64,000 nucleotides of DNA, taken from positions 1 through 64,000 of the forward strand of contig JAXGGA010004750.1 of NCBI GenBank assembly GCA_038373865.1. The letters are read 5' to 3'. The notes under the pieces are model-generated. The model saw only the letters and a program-made list of their open reading frames with translations. It searched no databases and was not told the DNA's origin. Positions 32,501 through 43,400 of the stretch are shown one piece after another (the stretch's first letter is position 1; each line of letters starts with the position of its first letter). Position numbers and translations under genes: made by a program. The stretch is from Uloborus plumipes. Taxonomy: Eukaryota; Arthropoda; Arachnida; Araneae; Uloboridae.

Positions 32501-33286
32501 TTTACTTCCTTTTACGTAGTAAAGGAAGTATTGTGATCACGAAAAAAATTTCACTCAAATTTCGGTCTAAATTTTGACTTTGCTCACCCCTGAATGAATG
32601 TCGCGTAGTTTTTTCGACCTGTCAGCACGTGCATATGTACCTAACAACATACAAACAGCCGAAAAATCAATTTCGACCACCCCCGAGTAAATTAAGACGA
32701 GTTTTCTCGTGACGTCTGTATGTACGTATGTGCGGATGTATGTGCGTATGTGGCTCGCATAACTCAAAAACTATAGGCCGTAGAAACTTCTAGCTTGGTA
32801 TGTAGGCTCTAAGGGGGGTCTAGTTGTGCACCTCCCCTTGTGATTGCATTCGAATGTTTCCAAAGGGGTCTTTTACCCCTTTTTTGGGGTAAATCAATGT
32901 TAATTTCAATACAGACTCAAGTGATATGAACTGGCGCCACTACTTGGCGACATGTCGCCAAGCTTTTGGTCGCCAAGTGTTTGACGCCAACTTGGCGACA
33001 TGTCGCCAAGTTGGCGACAAATTTGGCGAAAAAATTATTTTTTGAATTTGGGTTCAATTTGGCGCTATTGGCGATATTTTGCGAAAAATTCACTAAATGA
33101 TATTAAAATCAGTAATATTTAGAAAAATAACCATTGTAAAATATTTTTTGCATTGTTTCGTGGTAGATTAGGGGAGTAAATATTTGAATTGTTACTTTGC
33201 TCACTCCAAGCACTTTTTTTAACACTTAAGGCAACTACTAAGAAATTTACACGTAAAAGGAAGTAGTGTGGGGTCCATACCAGATT
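32501..33286 (+). mobile_element. Repeat with TTCCTTTTACGT ends and TTGGCGACATGTCGCCAA palindromes, copy 1
   Basis: It starts TTTACTTCCTTTTACGTAGT, which folds back on AAAGGAAGTA, and ends ACGTAAAAGGAAGTAGTG. A GTATGTACGTATGTGCGGAT microsatellite-like block follows the first 200 bases. The cluster 32935-33030 contains nested palindromes (CTTGGCGACATGTCGCCAAG). A second copy lies inverted at 53085-53842. It is non-coding. Confidence 0.78.
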
Positions 33287-33690
33287 TTTTTTGGAAATCA
33301 GCCTGCATAGATGTACTTTTGGTAAAATATAAATGACAGTATCATTCACCTAGAAACTTATTGACATGATCTCTGAAAAAGTGTAACGTAATAATACAAT
33401 TAGAAAAATTACAGATGACAAATTAAAAAAATCGACGATATGGAAACATAAAATTTAAAAAGTGAAGTAAACTAATTCACAAGTAGAATTTGATATTAAT
33501 GAAAAAGATTTGAAAAAATTTCAAATGTTACAAATAAAATATAAATATTTCTTGCATTTTTATGATAATTTTTTTAAATCACGCCAACAGTTTGAAGACT
33601 TAAAATGTTTTGTCGATAATTCAAATTCAGAGAAATTGAGAATTTATCTGGAAGAGAAGAGACTTAGGATTTTTTTTACATTCCAGATAA

Positions 33691-34538
33691 TCTATATCTA
33701 TAAAAATGAGTGTATGTATATATATATACTTGTTCTCTATACAAATCCACAGTTTGCGTCAGATTTTCATCAAACTTGACACAGAGGTTCCTTGATGCCC
33801 TAGAATTCTCATAGGCGGGGTCTTGAAATTTTAAAAAATCTAAAAAGCTCAAATTTAAATTTTTTGTCAAAAAATGACCCTTTTATTGGTATCTAGCCTA
33901 TTTATAGTGTAATCGAGATAGGCCTTTTAGCATTCAAATTGATGAAATTTAAGATTTTTAAATATTAGTATTTTCCAACAATGATTACGATTAAAGTAAT
34001 GAATTTTCAATTTAAGGCTCACCTATTTCCTTTTAGCATTGAAATAAGTAAAAAACAATCATAATTCATGTGGAGTGGACTTTATAAAAAGAGCCACGGA
34101 TTTGAATTTCAAATTTGCAATGCGACTACAGTTGCGTCTGTAATGGAGATAAGCCTTCAGAACGAGAAACAGATTTATTTCTGAGTTATAATAATTTTTA
34201 CTTTGTAGGTGGGAACAGTTAATAGAGAAAAGTTAATATTTTAAATTTGGCGGGTGAAATTGATGCAATTTTTTCACTTCCATGTGCATATATTTCATGC
34301 CAGTGGACGCGGCAAAGCACAGACAACATTTATCTTTCATTTTCACCTTTTGATAAGACTATTTTTCTGTAAACGTTTAACTTTCTGTAATATTTTAGTT
34401 TTTTTCAAAGTTTGTACCTAAGAGACTGATTGATGCAAATTACTTTATACCCATATGAATAGAACTCTTTCAAACTTATTTTCCCTGAATGCTATGTTGT
34501 ATTAATAAGCACCCGGGCAACGCCGGGTATTAAGCTAG
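33691..34538 (+). mobile_element. Non-autonomous Helitron with classical 3' hairpin
   Basis: It starts TCTATATCTATAAAAATGAG, preceded by A, and ends with hairpin ACCCGGGCAACGCCGGGT, then ATTAAG and CTAG, followed by T. This is the canonical Helitron terminus. At 848 bp it has no Rep/helicase. Confidence 0.88.
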
Positions 34539-35387
34539 TATGGTATAAAATAAGGACACTCCAAATAATGTAATTAACAAGTTTATTTAGAGATGCTCCT
34601 AAAAGATATTTTTCATATGGGCTTTTTAAATTATGGAACTGAAAGTCTTTGTGGCAAATAGTAATTTTTTGAAACAATTATACAATAATCGGTTTTAACT
34701 GTACATAGTTTTGTTTTTCATAGTTGCAGTTTCATTTCACTTTTTGTCAGCTGTTTATATTATCAGAAATGCAGGTAAAATCAGCCACAGTTCTTTCCTT
34801 ATCAAGAGAGACTTGAGAGCGCTTGAAGAACCTAGAAAGAGAAAGTTAAAATGTGTGTTGATGGTATAATACAGTCCGAGGACCAGCAGCATGGCTCTGG
34901 CCCCCGTCAATTTATAATTCTCAATAGATATTGATGGCCCTCTTGAATCTATCTACTTCCTTAATTAAGAAACGATAGCTTTGTGCATGAAATAGATGTG
35001 ATGAGAAACAACGGCACAAATAAAAGATTATAAGTTTTAAGGGGGCAAACATGTTTCGTACGCAACAGCCTCCTTCTTCAGTGCCCAGCAAGCAAATGGA
35101 ATGAAACAAGACCTCCGAATGCCTTGCTTCGAAGGGCGAACATGTTTGCCTCTTTTTAACTTTTATTTGAGCATTTAAAGGATGTTTCTTATTTCATCTA
35201 TCCACTTCCTTGCTTACAGCCTCTTCTGCAGGGTAGATCTTGGGGTCAGGAGCGCCCCGATGGGAGGTCTCTGACCTCCCAATAATTTCCGTATTCGGCA
35301 CATTTTGCTGACGATTCGGCAATTTGAAGACAATATTGCAACATTGAGATTATTTGTTCTTTTTAGTTTTTAGAATTGTTTTTTAAA
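34539..35387. other. Stretch without a gene
   Basis: A decayed inverted pair (GGGGCAAACATGTTTCG near 35042 and CGAACATGTTTGCC near 35137) and the palindrome TGGGAGGTCTCTGACCTCCCA near 35260 are visible. No coding feature was seen. Confidence 0.4.
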
Positions 35388-35395
35388 AGATGCCT

Positions 35396-36136
35396 CAGTG
35401 GCGAAGGAACTTCGTAAAAACGGGGGGAACCTAGTGCGGCACAATGTTTTACTGCCATAGGCACTTTCACTTTCTTGGGGGGTGGGGGGTGACGAAGACA
35501 TACTTTTTCACTCTTTACGCATAAGCTCAACTATAGAGTCATTAATTTTCAAATTGTCATTTTTTTGTGACTAAAAGTAATTTAAAAGCATTACTAATAT
35601 CTCTTTCGTCAAAAAGACAACAAGTTTAAGTACACTTTTACATTTTTAATATGAACTTAGTTTTAGATGTAATATTTGCACAGAAATAGGGAGTCTCAAA
35701 CTTCTTTCTAGGAAAAATTTCCAAATGGTAATTTTAAAACAATGACTTTAGAAGATCTTTGGTGACTTTAGAGGATAGAAATTTTTTGAAACAGAAGTCT
35801 TAAAAGCTAATTGTAGGCCATTACTGGCCACATTAGGGGCAGAAACTGGGATAGCAAAATCATTTCGGGCAATTTTTCTAAATTGTAAGTTTAAAAAAGT
35901 AATTTTGGACGATTTTTGATAATGTTGAGAATATGAAGTCCTTGAGGATAGAGCAATATTTAAAAAAATGCGTTTGTTCCATTTAATTTGCACAGTATTG
36001 TAAATCACATTTTTGAAAACATGTTTGAGGTAAAAAATGTGCAACAAAAGTCGTAGTAAGAAAATTTTCCCGGGAAGCTGAGCTGGTCAGAAATATTCCA
36101 GGGGGAGCTCGAGCTCCCCCGGTTCCTACGCCCCTG
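35396..36136. mobile_element. Non-autonomous hAT element with perfect 8-bp duplication
   Basis: The ends are CAGTGGCGAAGGAAC at the left and GTTCCTACGCCCCTG at the right. AGATGCCT is duplicated at 35388-35395 and 36137-36144. No transposase frame was found in 741 bp. Confidence 0.9.
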
Positions 36137-36410
36137 AGATGCCTAGTGTTTTTTTTCGCTAAATGTTATGCATGTGTGCAATGTGCATGCTTGTATTTTA
36201 TCATTCGGTAAAATTGAAACTTCATTCGGTAAATTGATAATTTTCCCCCTCCCAAAAATTTTAGTTCGGGGCTTGGAGTGTTGGCGCGTGCAAACCAAAC
36301 GTGTCGCACCTCCACAGAATTTTTCATATTTCGACTAATACAATCATCTTTTTTCAAGTTTGTGTATTAAGTTCCAATAATAATAATGTGTTTTAAAAAA
36401 AAAAGGATTA

Positions 36411-39400
36411 GGGTGAGTTCTGGTAAGTGCGTCCACGGGGTAAGTGCGTCCACTGGGAATTATATGAACACTGTCCTGAAATGGCTTCTGCAACACATCG
36501 ACTATGTTAGATAACTGTCTAATGATAATTTCAATAAGTAGAACTCGGGCCTGGATTCAATAGACGAAACACAATCATAGACAACTTAAATGTCTTCAAA
36601 AAAACTCTAAAGTAAAGATTCAGAAGATTTTGTTTCAGTTTCTCTTGTAGTCATACCAAGCAATCGAAATCAAGAAATGCAAGTTGTTTCTTTTGAGTAA
36701 TAGCTACTAATAACATACCTGGGGTATTTTTATGAAATACTCAAACTAAAATTTGTTTATATGACGGTACGCACTTTCCCTTTCTTTAAAGTAAGGTGGG
36801 GGTAAGTGCGCACCATTATGATGGGGCAAGTGCGTACCACTATCATGAGGCATGTGGGTACTATTATGCGTACCATTATGATGAGGCAAGTGTGTACCAT
36901 TACTTGGAAAATCCGACTCTCGTAATTCACCTTTAATTTTGCCTATAACTCCTTCACGAGCCAATTATAAATCCGACGTAATTTCCATCAAGTATTTATA
37001 TTTACATTGAATGCGGCATAAGATTTCAATTTTATGCATTACCTCTGAAATATATTGGCTTTTAGATATCAGTTAGTAAATTTTTCGTTGAAAATAGCGA
37101 TCATAAGCTATACTTAATTTAAACCAGAATGACAAATGAAGCAATGAAATTAAGTGAAACACTCAATAAGGAACCAACTGATTCAAAAAACGAAGGTGGA
37201 GTAATGAATAAATTATATTTAAAAAAATTAAGAACACCTTGTGAAAAACTATTTCAATGTACAAGAAAAAAAAAGTACAAGTATCATATCATGATCAATT
37301 ATTTTCTTTTTTTTTTTTTTTGCTCTTTATTTTGTGTTTTTACTTTCTTCTATATCTATTATATAGAAAGAAAGTATTGGTTTCGTAAAAATTTTCGAAT
37401 GTCGAATTTTGACGGATTTGCACGTTTTGAGGTGCGCTGAGTCCATTTCGACCATTTTTGGAAAATGTCTGTCTGTGTGTGTGTGTGTGTGTCTGTTTGT
37501 GTGTGAGTCTGTATGTGTGTGACCAGTTTTTGTGGCCGCGCTAGAGCAAAAACTACTGCATGAAATCGAACAAAAATTTTTTCACATATGCACCACCATG
37601 TGAACTGGTGCACCTGACTTTGTTTAGCGAATTCCTCCAAGGGGGGTGGAGCAATCGCACGTGTTCTGCGCGTGGGTGATTGCTATATCTCAGGAAGTAA
37701 CCGGCGGAATAAAACGAAAATTGGTCCATAGATAGACCCTACCGAGTACAGGTGCTGATTTAATTTGCGTGTCAATATCTCGAAGGGGGGTGGAGCAATC
37801 GCACGTGTTCTGCGAGTGGGTGATTGCTATATCTCAGGAAGTAACCGGCGGAATCAAACGAAAATTGGTCCATAGATAGACCCTATAGAGTACAGGTGTT
37901 GATTCAATTTGTGTGTCAGTATCTTGAAGGGGGGTGGAGAAATCGCACGTGTTCTGCGCGGGGGTGATTGCTATATCTCAGGAAGTAACAGGCAGAATCA
38001 AACGAAAATTGGTCCATAGGTAGACCCTATTGAGTACAATCGCTGATTCAATTTGTTTGTCAATATCTCGAAGGGGGGTGGAGCAATCGCACGTGTTCTG
38101 CACGAGGGTGACTGCTATATCTCAGGAAGTAACCGGCGAAATGAAACGAAAATTGGTCCATAGGTAGACCCTATTGAGTACAGGTGCTGATTCAATTTGT
38201 GTGTCAATATCTCAAATGGGGGTGGAGCAATCAAAAGTGCTTATTTTGTCATTGCACCTACTGTATCTCGGGAAATATTGCTGCGATTTGAATGAAATTT
38301 GGAATAACACTAACCCAATATGGAAGCAAGCATCGATTAAATTTTGGCGCCAATCGCCCCAGGGGGAGGGTGGGGTGATTTTTGCGCTTAGTCAACAATG
38401 CGAAAAATTAATTCATTAAAAAATCGCTTTCACGCTATTTAATTATCAAAACAGCTGAAAACTTTCAATGATTTGAAATTTTTAACTGTTGCCAATTTCT
38501 TTTTACTAACAAATAAAATGTTTGCAATTAATCTAAACAAGGCTTTTGCAATGATTTCCAATTTCGCTCATTGATTCTGCATTTGCAGGGCTATTACGAT
38601 AATTGGGAAATTGTAGCTGTCTCCAATTACTTGGGCGAGTACGTATTTTATTTTGTAACCGGAATTCATAAGATAGATATAGAAGAAAGTTTCGTGACGG
38701 CCACGACAGCTAGTTTCTTACTGCTGCTGATTCTAATAAAAAAATTTTTTTAAACCGTATTTATCCAAAAAAAAAAAAAAGAATTATTCACTCAGGTCAC
38801 CACCTTATGATCTACTATACAAATAGAATTAAAGAAAATCATAGGGGTATGCATTTAGAACAACGCTATTGGCATGTCTCATCTTACATTTAAGAAGGGG
38901 TAAGTGCGAACCCTGGCTTAAACACAGACGAATTAAAGTATTAAACCAAAATAAACTACGTAGACTATAAGTGATGTTTACTAAATGAAAACAACTTACA
39001 TTTGCTCACTTGGTCTTATTAAAAGGACAGAGGAAGAATCACAGACGCAACTCTCTCAATCTTCAAATCACAGTTGTTCGCAAGACACGTGGGATATCAC
39101 TGATTGCGTTTCATCCATGCAAGCAAGTGCTGATCTCTAGTATTAGGTATTATCCCAAGGCAACTACCTAACATATTTAATATGTGCCAGAAGTTTTTTC
39201 CTGCTCATATTCACATAATTTAAGGTGGACGCACTTACCCCGCTAGGTAGGGAAAGTGCGTACCTTAGAATAGGTGTCATAAACCTATACTTATGGTTTA
39301 TTTGACATATTATATGCTTGAAAATCTTAGTAAAGGATCTGGAAAGAAAACTAAAAAAAAGTTTTGAGTGTACAAGATTTTTCAACAGAGCAGCATCCTT

Positions 39401-39449
39401 GAGAACATGAACTTTGAAAAAAAGGGTACGCACTTACCAGAACTCACCC
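36411..39449. mobile_element. TA-flanked DNA transposon with subterminal GTAAGTGCGTACC repeats
   Basis: GGGTGAGTTCTGGTAAGTGC at the left is matched inverted at the right (GCACTTACCAGAACTCACCC), with TA on both sides (36409-36410 and 39450-39451). The AAGTGCGTACC motif recurs in subterminal clusters (about 36420-36450, 36805-36900, 38900 and 39225-39265). No transposase is recognised. A Helentron-like repeat (37341-38713) is nested inside. The ends resemble those of the 12106-14608 element. Confidence 0.83.
37341..38713 (+). mobile_element. Helentron-like (HINE-type) non-autonomous repeat, copy 2
   Basis: It starts TACTTTCTTCTATATCTATT with a fold-back to ATATAGAAAGAAAG, then a (TG)n run near 37470-37500, then about four tandem units of roughly 147 bp (starting near 37637, 37784, 37929 and 38076; each with GGGGTGGAGCAATCGCACGT). 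It ends GATATAGAAGAAAGTTTCGT, hairpin TCGTG-acggc-CACGA and CTAG. This architecture matches Helentron-associated elements such as DINE-1, as I know them. It lies inside the 36411-39449 transposon. Confidence 0.65.
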
Positions 39450-39859
39450 TACAAAAAGTACGAACAGTTTCGTAATGAGAAACTCTCTTATGTGCAATTC
39501 ATCGCTTTGAAGAAGCGATAGAACCAAAAATTATAATCCTAAAAATGCATTTTAGTCTCAGAGGAAGGACGTTGGAGGGAGAATCGGTTGAGCTTCCCAG
39601 AAAATTTTCCGAATTGGCTAGTGACAAACAAAGATTAATTTAAAAATTTAACCCTTCCCCCCTCCTCCGATCCTGATTGCCGACCTCATATGACGAACTT
39701 TACTGATCAGAGCATTTTAAATTTAAATATGTTAAATTGTTTTCAAGAGGACATGGTAAACACGGAAAAGGAAATTTTTTCCTTATAAAATTTTTTTAGT
39801 AAAATTTGTTGGTCCCAAAAGCAGAATAATGAGGGAAAATTGAAAATCCTTCTACTAAA

Positions 39860-40335
39860 ACTGATTACAAGTATTTTAATTGTTTACAAATACAAACTGG
39901 CAACAGATAAACTTAATTCATTGATTTTGCTTTTCCTTCGGCCAATAATGATGTCGGTTCCCAAACGCGTGAATAAAGGTTTAGCCGTATTTGCTTAAAG
40001 ACATTATTCGAGTTCCATATAAAATGGAAGTTCCAAACACATTCTGTCAGACGCAGAATTTTTTTTTCTTTCTTTTGGTACCATTGTTTTAACTTTGCAA
40101 GTATGTTTTCACTTCAAAAATTGCGAAAAACGTTTTAAAGGTGAATTAATATCTTCATTAATTAATGTCATCCGAAGACACGACCTAGCTGAGAACGCTC
40201 TCGACCAACTCTAATTTTAAAATAAATAAAAGAAAATTCAAATCGCTCCATCCGTTTAGGCGCTAGTGGGCCACAGACATACAAAGACACGTCTAACTTG
40301 TAACCCCCTTCCTTGTTGCGTCGGGGATTAAAAAG
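39860..40335 (+). repeat. Interspersed repeat, copy 1 (partner at 62130-63280)
   Basis: Blocks such as ATGATGTCGGTTCCCAAACG, GTCAGACGCAGAA and TCCTTGTTGCGTCGGGGATT reappear in the same order at 62250-62490 and 63100-63280. No ends were identified. It abuts the last recognised exon of the Ig-domain gene. Confidence 0.6.
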
Positions 40336-40355
40336 AAACTTCTATTTTCATTTAC

Positions 40356-40457
40356 CTGTGTTGTGCGCAATGCTTATTTCCGTTTCTTCTTCAAGCTGTG
40401 ATAAATCATCTTGGATTCCAATGTTGGACAAAATTTCTTCATCTATATCTTCTGTTA
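40356..40457 (-). CDS. Ig-domain gene, acidic linker exon
   Basis: On the - strand the acceptor GTTTCAG precedes TAACAGAAGATATAG and the donor GTAAAT follows AACACAG. It reads TEDIDEEILSNIGIQDDLSQ then LEEETEISIAHNT, strongly acidic. Its phase (1 in, 1 out) matches the preceding exon. I do not recognise a domain in it. Confidence 0.72.
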
Positions 40458-43400
40458 CTGAAACGATACATTAAAAGTAACACATGGGTAGTTTTGAATT
40501 GACTCTCTGAACTAACAATATGGTGCTATTATTGAAAACTATAAAATGACCAAAAAGAGTAATGATGTGTTTATGTAAGTAAGTTTTCTAAAGGCTCCAA
40601 AAATAAGCCGAGAGCCGCCCCATTTCGAATTTGTACAACGCTGGTAAATTTGTATCTTATCATTTTTTCCCATTAATTTTCATTTGTTGATGTATGTGCA
40701 ATGTAAATTATAACCCCCTCCTCCCCTAATGTTCTTCAAATTTCTTTCCTTTCCTTTCTCCTTACACTGCTAAAACTACAGGTTACACAAGGCACCTTTA
40801 AGGGTGAAACGTTGTAGCACCAGCGGCACCCCCTGAGGTATGACACTTGACTCTCTATGGCACCCCTTGAATGTGCCATTTGGCTCCATTTGGTACCCTA
40901 AGGAACAAAATGGCGCTTTCAAGGGTGCCATAGGAAGTCAAGTGTCAACCCTCGGGGGGTGATGTTACAAAACTCTACCATCCTTAGAGGTGCCTTGTGC
41001 AACCTGTAGTCTTAACAGTGAACACACATAATTCAAATAACACTGGTTAACAAAGATTTTGCTAAATGAAACATAGTGTTTCTAGGATAATTTCTGCCGC
41101 TCATTTCAAATATCCAATCAGAATTTTCCATCACTAAGTTTTTGAATAATTATGGGTTTTAAGCATTTGTTTTTCTCGCGTTTTCCTACATCATGTAATG
41201 ATAAAATCTCATAATTAGCTATTAAAATCTTGTCATAAAGACGAGAAATGTGGAAATAGATAGTCAGGTTTTCTTTTACTACGGTGGTGACATGGTGGTC
41301 TGTCTTAATGACACCAATTTTCCTGATATAGACTACTCGAATTGAATTATTTTCCGTGTTTTTACATTTTAAAAATTTTATAAAGAATTTATAAAATTTA
41401 ACTCGTAAGTAAGGTGCTTTAATACACTATACTGTAGTGTTGGCTCTGCATAGGGGGCTGGTGTACGAAAAAAGTGGGAGGTGAAGAGAAATGTGGGATG
41501 GGGTTGGGGGTAGAAGGCAGCAAATCTAAAGTTTTTTTTATTTTTTAAAATTTGACTGTATTAATTGTATTTTAACATTGCTGATTAAATGACCTTTAAA
41601 AAATGCGGAATATAACCTCAAAAATCAGCAAGGCTGGCTAACACACCCTTCCCCTTCCATTCATATGAAATTACATGCAAACGTTAGAATTTTCAGCTTT
41701 TGCTGTGGTGAAATAAATCAATCCATTTAGTAAAACATCATTTTTCACTCAATCATTACTTTTAGAAGTGAAGGGGCAGTCGCCCCCCTTGCCCCGCTGT
41801 ACGAGCCGCGTATGTGACTCTCTAATGGTTATATTCAAATCTATATATATATAAATGAATGTTGGTAAATATGTGTGTATGTGTGTTCCCTAAAATCTCA
41901 GAAACTACCCGGGAGATTTGCCTGAAACTTTCGCCGTTTGTTCCTTTTGGTACTGGGAAGGTTTAGAGACCAGTTTCAACAAAATCCGATGGTTAGTTAT
42001 TTTTTTATTTCAATTTTAGACCTGAATCTGTCTTTGTAATTTCAATTTAAAACTCCATTTTCGAAGGCTTTCATCAATCCAATCGAGTATTTAATGTATC
42101 AACTCAACTCTCTGGCAGATAGTTGGAATTGCTTGCTACCGTAAATTTGGCGATCTTTTAAATCGCACCAAGAGCCCTCAATAATGGAAGTTTTCCCATA
42201 ACTATCTCAAGTATAACTATAAAGGATAAAAAAGGTATTTGATTAACAGATTAATCTTTTTTTAAAAACAAATGAGATTCAGTTTCATATTTCAGAACTC
42301 CTTTAGATTTGTAGAGGCTTAGATGTCATGCATTATTTTCCAGACGAACACTATTTTGTTCATTATACCTATTGCTGTTTTCAATCAGAGTATGTTACTA
42401 TATTTTCTCGCCAAACATCCAATCAATAATTCCTTTTCATGTCCTTACTATTTGCTATGATATACCGCAATGTTGGAAATTATTTTAACGCCTTACGGAG
42501 TGGTGTACATTTAGCGCCAAATTGATTTCAGATTGCCAAAACGTAATTGATCAGTGCATTTTTACAGCGTAATTGTTCATATGTAAATTTTTCTTTATTA
42601 CTTATTATTATTTTTCTTTATTGTTCACCGTTTTTTTTCTTTTTTTTTTTCATTTAAGGGAGCAGTTGACGGTCTACTTTTTTGAATTGATCAGTGCATT
42701 TTTACAACGTAACTGTACATCTGTAATTTTTTTTTTTTTGTTCACCATGCTTTTTTTTCTGAACTTAAGGGAGCGATGGTCTACTTTTTTGGATTGATCA
42801 GTGCATTTTTACAACGTGATTGTACATATGTGCATTTTTCTTTTTTATTGTTCACCGTGCTTTTTTTTTTTTTTTTTTTTTAAAGGAGCAATTGATGGTC
42901 AACTTTTTTGGATTGATCAGTGCATTTTTACAACGTAACTGTACATACGTAAATTTTTCTTTATTGTTGTTCAGCGTGCTTTTTTTTCTTTTTTTGAATT
43001 TAAAGGAACAATTGATGGTCTACTTTTGTAAATATGTATATTTCTCTTCATTACTGTTCACCGTGTTTTTTTTTTTTCTTTTTTTGATGGAGCAATTGAC
43101 GGTCTACTTTTTTGGAATGTCCAGTGCATTTTTAGAACTTAATTGTAAATGTGTAAATTTCTCATTGTTATTGTTCACCGTGCTTTTTTCTTTTTACTTT
43201 CTTCTATATCTAATATATAGAAGAAAGTATTGGTTTCGTGAAAATTTTCGAATGTCGAATTTTGACGGATTTGCACGTTTTGAGGTGCGCTGAGTCCATT
43301 TCGACCATTTTTGGAAAATGTCTGTCTGTGTGTGTGTGTGTGTGTGTGTCTGTGTGTGAGTCTGTATGTGTGTGACCAGTTTTTGTGGCCGCGCTAGAGC

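Noticed and set aside
26520..40355. C-terminal exon of the Ig-domain gene
   Set aside because: I looked on the - strand for a hydrophobic anchor exon entering in phase 1 and found no convincing candidate; the - frames here lie in repeats.
42573..43293. Long + strand frames full of Phe, Leu and Tyr
   Set aside because: They are translations of poly-T and of the tandem array inside a Helitron, with no domain and no conserved start.
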